Origin: Azolla caroliniana
Lineage: Eukaryota > Polypodiophyta
Reading direction: 5' to 3'
Assembly: GCA_043228905.1 (NCBI GenBank)
Contig: JBHGNT010000022.1
Location: forward strand, 10,044,001 to 10,108,000
Length of the DNA: 64,000 nt
In this document: positions 61,969 through 64,000 of the stretch, one piece after another
How positions within the stretch are numbered: the first letter of the stretch is position 1
How the letters are laid out: every line of letters starts with the position of its first letter
Translations under genes and position numbers: made by a program
The notes under the pieces: model-generated
Database searches by the model: none
Told to the model about the DNA's origin: nothing
Seen by the model: only the letters and a program-made list of their open reading frames with translations

Positions 61969-64000
61969 ATGAAGGGGTCGGATCTTGCAGAGGCCATGGC
62001 TTCGGCCGTGGATTGGATATTGAGTGCACGCGAGGGCACCGGCGCCCTCGACAGAGCCATTGAGGCGGTCGTCGGTACGATCGGCCGGTTCAGCGGAAAG
62101 GATGCCACGAAGTATTTGGCGTCCTACGGGGCAGAAATGCTGATGCGGGACATTCCGGAAGAGAGGCGTCTTGCCGGGTTTCCTTGAGTGGCGATGCCGA
62201 GCATCCATGCGGAGGTGCTCGAGGTGCGGGCGGAGAGCCGTACCTGGGAGGAGTTCGAAGGCCGACTCCTAGAAAAATATAGGCTGGACGACGCGCTCCG
62301 GCTTTCGAAACGAGACTTCATGGAATGGGTGGAGTCCCCCAGCAAGGGAAGAAACGCATCGGCACTCCTCCGGGAGTTCGAAGAACGCTTTGCGCGCCTT
62401 TCGGCGCTTGACCGAACCGTTCTGGATACGAGCCGGGTCCTACTGTTTGTCAAGTCGGTGGACAAGCGGGACTAGGATCAAGTCGGCTCCTTGCTGGAAA
62501 CCGAAGACGGGTTGACGACAGACTGGGCTGCGGTTAAGAGAGTCTGTGGCCGTTTCGACAAACGGCGGGAATGGGCTGACAACGGGGCGGCCGGTGCGGG
62601 CTCTGTCACAGCAAGGAGGCTTGAACTGGCACCGCAAGGGCGAAGGGAAGAAACCCGGGAATGGCTCGAAACCGGTTCGTCTTCGACCGGCATGGTCAAT
62701 GGCTCGTCTGGAGGAGCAACGTTGGAGGAGTTGACGTGGGCGATAAAGGATCTCCAGATCGTCCAGACTCGAAGGGAAGGCGGTGAACCGGCTCGTGACC
62801 GACGGCCGGCAGCAGGGAACAGGTACATGTGGTGCGACGAGGTCGGCCACATTCGGAAGGACTGCGGCGATTTCGCAGAGGCGTTGAGGAACCAGGTGGT
62901 GTACCTGTGGCAAGGCCGGGTGCACGTCGGCGACACTAGAAGGGCCTTAAACCGAAACAACGGGCGAGGAGGTATGAAGAGACTGATGGAAGAGGCAGCG
63001 GCCCGACACGTGGAGGCCATCCACTACTCGGCGTCGGCCGGCATTCGGGTCGGGGGCAGCGAGGCCCGAAAGGAGAGCAAAGACGGATTCTGGTCGGCAA
63101 TGCTGGAAGGCCTGGCCGGCGCACAGTTGAGGAAAGACGAAGCGGACCATGCCGAGAGACGGGTCCGGGAAGTAACCGGGTGGAGCGATCCGGTCGAGGA
63201 GAAGACGGGCTTCGTAGAAGCCGCCTGCCGAAACTACGAGGCTCTGGTAGAAGACAAACGAGTGGGGAAAGCCGGAGCGGCCGGGCCCTCACAACGGTAC
63301 GAGACCCGGTTCGGGCAGCGACGGAACGATGCCGGTGGGCCCAGCTCGCAAGATAACCCCAGGAAGGGCGGATACCGATTGGGGACGGAAATAGAAAGGA
63401 CTACGGACCTACGAAAGGTCCTAGAAGAACAGATCCTCGACAGCAAAGTGGAGCTGTCATTGCGGGAGGTGCTAGGGATCGCCAAGAAGGAGTTCCACGA
63501 CTCCATTGTGGACTTGGTGAAACGAAAGAGGCTGTCGACGGAGACGGAACCGGAAAGACCGGTGGAGGTGCGGACGACGCGCATCGACGACATGGCACTG
63601 GAAGATGAGTGGGCGGAGAGCCACTATTCGAGGCCACACTGGGCCCGAGCGACCACGGAGACCCCGGTAAAGATCGGAGATGTTCAGGAACCGGTGGTGC
63701 CACTGGTGGACCATGGTTCGGAAATAAACCTGATGTCCATGGACTTCTATAAGAAGGGAAAATGGCCGATCAACACCAAGCACGGGTGGAAGATACGGGC
63801 GGCGACGCGGGCCACCGAGGAACTGCATGGGGCCTGCCCGAACGTGCGAGTCAAGATCGGCGACGTCGAGATTGACTAGCACTTCTTCGTACAGGAGACG
63901 TCCTCGCACCCGGTCATATTAGGTGAACCATACATCACAGCGGCGCGGATGGAGACCAAGGTGCTAGACAACGGTTCGGCCTACGCGAGGGTCAAAAGCC
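61969..64000 (+). pseudogene. Gypsy element D gag and protease, three in-frame stops, runs off the window
   Basis: One frame from the ATG at 61969 to the window edge is interrupted by TGA 62185, TAG 62473 and TAG 63877, each where Arg (CGA) or Gln (CAG) would keep a continuous protein. Gag: D-W-I-L-S-A-R-E, W-E-E-F-E-G-R-L-L-E-K-Y-R-L-D, then a damaged knuckle (Y-M-W-C-D-E-V-G-H-I-R-K-D-C, first Cys replaced by Tyr) near 62823-62866. Protease region: V-D-H-G-S-E-I-N-L-M near 63710, then H-P-V-I-L-G-E-P-Y-I. No frameshift. GC-rich compared with the host flank. RT and the rest are outside the window. Confidence 0.85.

Overview
The window is nuclear DNA of a land plant. It has Ty1/copia elements primed by initiator-Met tRNA-like sites, Ty3/gypsy elements including a chromovirus with a chromodomain, plant LINEs, a hAT-type non-autonomous transposon and long microsatellites. 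It contains one intron-rich malectin/LRR receptor kinase gene with plant splice sites. I cannot name the species. I see no bacterial operons, CRISPR arrays, rRNA genes or convincing tRNA genes.

Layout. 1-1621: 5' end of an intact minus-strand copia element (family A: LTR, primer site, gag, start of protease), inserted in a copia fragment (1622-1806). 1940-5640: TATG/TG microsatellite desert holding a solo LTR (3924-4430) with a perfect 5-bp target duplication. 5857-7500: truncated copia element of family B. About 7560-16800: degenerate minus-strand Ty3/gypsy element (G) with protease, RT, RNase H and integrase, followed by an unusual sense-strand coiled-coil ORF3. G is interrupted by an LTR with a triplicated 215-bp unit and by a solo LTR. 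17340-19131: tRNA-like repeats and two copia remnants. 19132-28800: a four-level nest: gypsy integrase fragment H contains copia element E, which contains chromovirus F, which contains a solo LTR. 28800-34230: mostly non-coding sequence with a palindrome of LTR ends, a 662-bp hAT element with an 8-bp duplication, and old repeats. 34234-42166: the only host gene that I can support, a malectin-like LRR receptor kinase on the minus strand. Its 14 inferred exons sum to 2835 nt and give 944 residues in one unbroken frame. 43735-53450: minus-strand LINE split by a complete family-B copia element (44614-50111, duplication AGGAT). 53513-54803: a second, 5'-truncated LINE with A-rich tail and 14-bp duplication. 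55123-60874: nearly complete plus-strand copia element (family C, duplication CATGT) in one copy of a 121-bp tandem repeat whose other copy keeps the empty site. 61299-64000: 5' half of a plus-strand gypsy element (D).

How the parts relate. The mobile elements are parasitic modules, and the receptor kinase sits as a gene island among them. Most damage in the younger elements is one kind of change: in-frame TAG where Gln is expected (CAG to TAG), and TGA where Arg is expected (CGA to TGA). This matches deamination of methylated cytosine in plant CHG and CG contexts. The points most worth a second look are ORF3 of element G, the amber-only decay of family C, the LTRs with TGTCG...CGACA ends and 4-bp palindromic duplications, the tRNA-like modules inside LTRs, and the double purine tracts after pol in two copia elements.
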